Shown piece after piece: positions 62,519 to 64,000 of a DNA stretch of 64,000 nucleotides. The DNA is from Filimonas sp. GTDB lineage: Bacteria; Bacteroidota; Bacteroidia; Chitinophagales; Chitinophagaceae. Under the pieces are notes generated by a model that saw nothing but the letters and a program-made list of their open reading frames with translations, did not search any database and was not told the origin of the DNA. The stretch is taken from positions 1 through 64,000 of the forward strand of contig JAFKHH010000021.1 of the NCBI GenBank assembly GCA_017306865.1, written 5' to 3'. The stretch's first letter is position 1, and every line of letters begins with the position of its first letter. A program made the position numbers and the translations under genes.

Positions 62519-64000
62519 TTCGTTTGTTTTAGTATGGCACGCACCGGTACTTTTATAAAGTACAAGTCCTTTACACCTTCGTATAACATGCCAATGGTGT
62601 TCGTGTCAATTGTTGTAAGGCAGGAGTAGCCATATACATGCCGTTCGTCTATAAGCAATGTATTGGCGGCATGCCATGTTTCACCCAGGTCAAAGCTTGC
62701 TTTTACAGATATATTATACCTGCCGCCGGACGTATTCGGATTGCTGAAGAATAATACGTCTGATACTGTTTTACCCGTATTCACTTTTGCCTTCAGCAGG
62801 CTACCCATACATACCGGGTCTTGCAGTGCGTTGAAAGATGTAGCATGCTCTGTCCAATGCCCGCCCATATCTTGCGTAGTCGCAATACTGCGGTAACCAC
62901 CACGGTTGTCGCGCATGTTCAGCATCAGCGTGCCGCGTGTTGTTTCCACCACCTGGCTCTCTGTTGTGTTAGATTTAGGCCCGGCTATTTTACCCTGCCA
63001 GGTATTGCCATGATCTTTACTGTAAATGATGGTAGCGTAGGGCAGCTTTGCCTCATCCCAATACTGTGCAGGAAAAACCAGTGTGCCATCCTGCATAGCA
63101 ACGCCTGCGCCGGGCCCGTCAAAAAACAGATGCCAGCGTGGTTCTTTTACCTGTGGTGTGATCGTGTAGGCTGCAGACCAGGTACGTCCATCATCAGCAC
63201 TGCTTACCAGTACCAACTGTCCTGTGGTATCAGGCGACAGGCCGGGCTTTGAACCGGCTATAGAGCGGTTGCCCTTGCTCCATAGCGCAGCTACAAAGAT
63301 CTTTTTGGTAACAGGATCAAACAATATGGAAGGATCACCTACGCCATTGTTCTCCTGCGGCGCACCCATATCCATAATGGTCTGCATGGGTTCCCATGTA
63401 GTACCTCCGTCTGTGCTTCTGCTCATGCCTACATCTATATTACCCGGCAGGTCGCGGCTGTCTTTGTAGCGGATATCATACACTGCTATCAGAGTACCAC
63501 GGTCTGTCTGTACAATGCCGGGTATGCGGTAGGTATCTACGCCATTGTCACCCGCTTTGCGTATAGCTACACCTGTGTACCGGCCGCCTACAGATCCATC
63601 TTCCTGCACGGTTAATAAGCGATTGTTTACATCTGTCAGTTGCTGGCAATGCAACTCTACCATATTACCTACGGGGGCATTTTTTTTCAGTACGATACTT
63701 AGCCATATACATTGTACACCGGGTTGCATGTACAGTGTAACCGGTATGTCAAATGTGCGTGCAGTGGGTGATATCACAGCAAGCAGGCTATCGGTACTAA
63801 ACGGGCTTGCACCGGTCAGGTATGCTTCTACCTTCTCTACGTATGTGATGTCATTTAGTGTGCATTGCAGTTTTTTATATTGTTGCGCCGCGCCGCCCGC
63901 AGGTATAGATACCATGATCCGTAAAACAGGGTTAGCTGCCAGTCCTCTTATTACTGGTATAGCTGGTGCGTGTGCAGATGCTGTAATGTTGCGTGAAGAC
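62515..64000 (-). CDS. Exo-alpha-sialidase (BNR-repeat neuraminidase), 5' end outside the window
   Basis: The frame stays open from the first internal Met (63915) to the right edge, reading a likely signal-peptide end (ITASAHA) and then PAIPVIRG, so the gene starts just beyond 64000. An N-terminal carbohydrate-binding beta domain precedes the six-bladed propeller, which has the RIP motif (YRIPGIV) and Asp boxes STDGGTTW, SADDGRTW, SKDHGNTW and two weaker ones. It releases terminal sialic acid from host or environmental glycans in the periplasm or outside. Its stop overlaps the AGE epimerase start at ATGA. Confidence 0.93.
   Translation of the reverse strand, partial: SSRNITASAHAPAIPVIRGLAANPVLRIMVSIPAGGAAQQYKKLQCTLNDITYVEKVEAYLTGASPFSTDSLLAVISPTARTFDIPVTLYMQPGVQCIWLSIVLKKNAPVGNMVELHCQQLTDVNNRLLTVQEDGSVGGRYTGVAIRKAGDNGVDTYRIPGIVQTDRGTLIAVYDIRYKDSRDLPGNIDVGMSRSTDGGTTWEPMQTIMDMGAPQENNGVGDPSILFDPVTKKIFVAALWSKGNRSIAGSKPGLSPDTTGQLVLVSSADDGRTWSAAYTITPQVKEPRWHLFFDGPGAGVAMQDGTLVFPAQYWDEAKLPYATIIYSKDHGNTWQGKIAGPKSNTTESQVVETTRGTLMLNMRDNRGGYRSIATTQDMGGHWTEHATSFNALQDPVCMGSLLKAKVNTGKTVSDVLFFSNPNTSGGRYNISVKASFDLGETWHAANTLLIDERHVYGYSCLTTIDTNTIGMLYEGVKDLYFIKVPVRAILKQTK

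Noticed and set aside
63913-63915. ATG at 63915 as the true sialidase start
   Set aside because: The frame is open to the window edge and upstream residues fit the family's N-terminal domain and the end of a signal peptide.
1-64000. CRISPR array, prophage, insertion sequence or riboswitch
   Set aside because: No regularly spaced repeat array, transposase, integrase, phage structural gene or known riboswitch core was recognised on either strand.

Overview
The window reads as chromosome of a Bacteroidota species, most likely of the Chitinophaga/Niastella type (inference). Support comes from a type IX secretion substrate with a gliding-motility-type C-terminus, TAnnTTTG-like promoter -7 boxes, the futalosine menaquinone gene mqnA, few Shine-Dalgarno sites, and a sialidase/hexosaminidase locus. 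No phage, transposase, CRISPR array or rRNA was seen. One tRNA (Cys) is present.

Layout. 1-528 is gene-free and carries a duplicated element of about 110 bp. 529-11523 holds housekeeping and secreted proteins: an oxidoreductase, a secreted phosphodiesterase, prfC, purB, mqnA and a giant LamG/propeller/PKD protein. 11582-24796 is surface-glycan locus 1: a flippase facing left, then a tightly packed rightward operon from a recognisable promoter. That operon carries rfbF, rfbG, an SDR, an FkbM methyltransferase, a split transketolase and rfbH, followed by four glycosyltransferases and an acyltransferase. It ends in a strong bidirectional terminator. 24829-32110 is housekeeping: a YfhO membrane protein, a small membrane protein plus queuosine-precursor transporter, a NUDIX hydrolase, CorA, DapF and a nucleoside phosphorylase.

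32403-56565 is surface-glycan locus 2, a nearly complete Wzx/Wzy-type capsule or exopolysaccharide locus. It has a Wza-like exporter, a Wzc-like tyrosine kinase, a flippase, a polymerase, ten glycosyltransferases plus a fucosyltransferase split by a frame change, four acyltransferases, AsnB, a carbamoyltransferase, and a PHP-type tyrosine phosphatase at the far end. No initiating phosphoglycosyl transferase is visible. The middle (about 35.7-48.9 kb) looks more AT-rich than its flanks. tRNA-Cys, an ABC permease and a leftward sialidase / AGE epimerase / GH20 operon finish the window. The sialidase runs off the right edge.

The most interesting system is in locus 1. A CDP-sugar route ending in an RfbH with exact E1-type iron-sulfur and His signatures is co-transcribed with a two-subunit transketolase. 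The inferred product is a CDP-linked branched-chain 3,6-dideoxy sugar made by two-carbon ketol transfer to a 4-keto intermediate. The second most interesting feature is the fucosyltransferase, whose two frames meet at a canonical -1 slippery heptamer, T TTA AAT.
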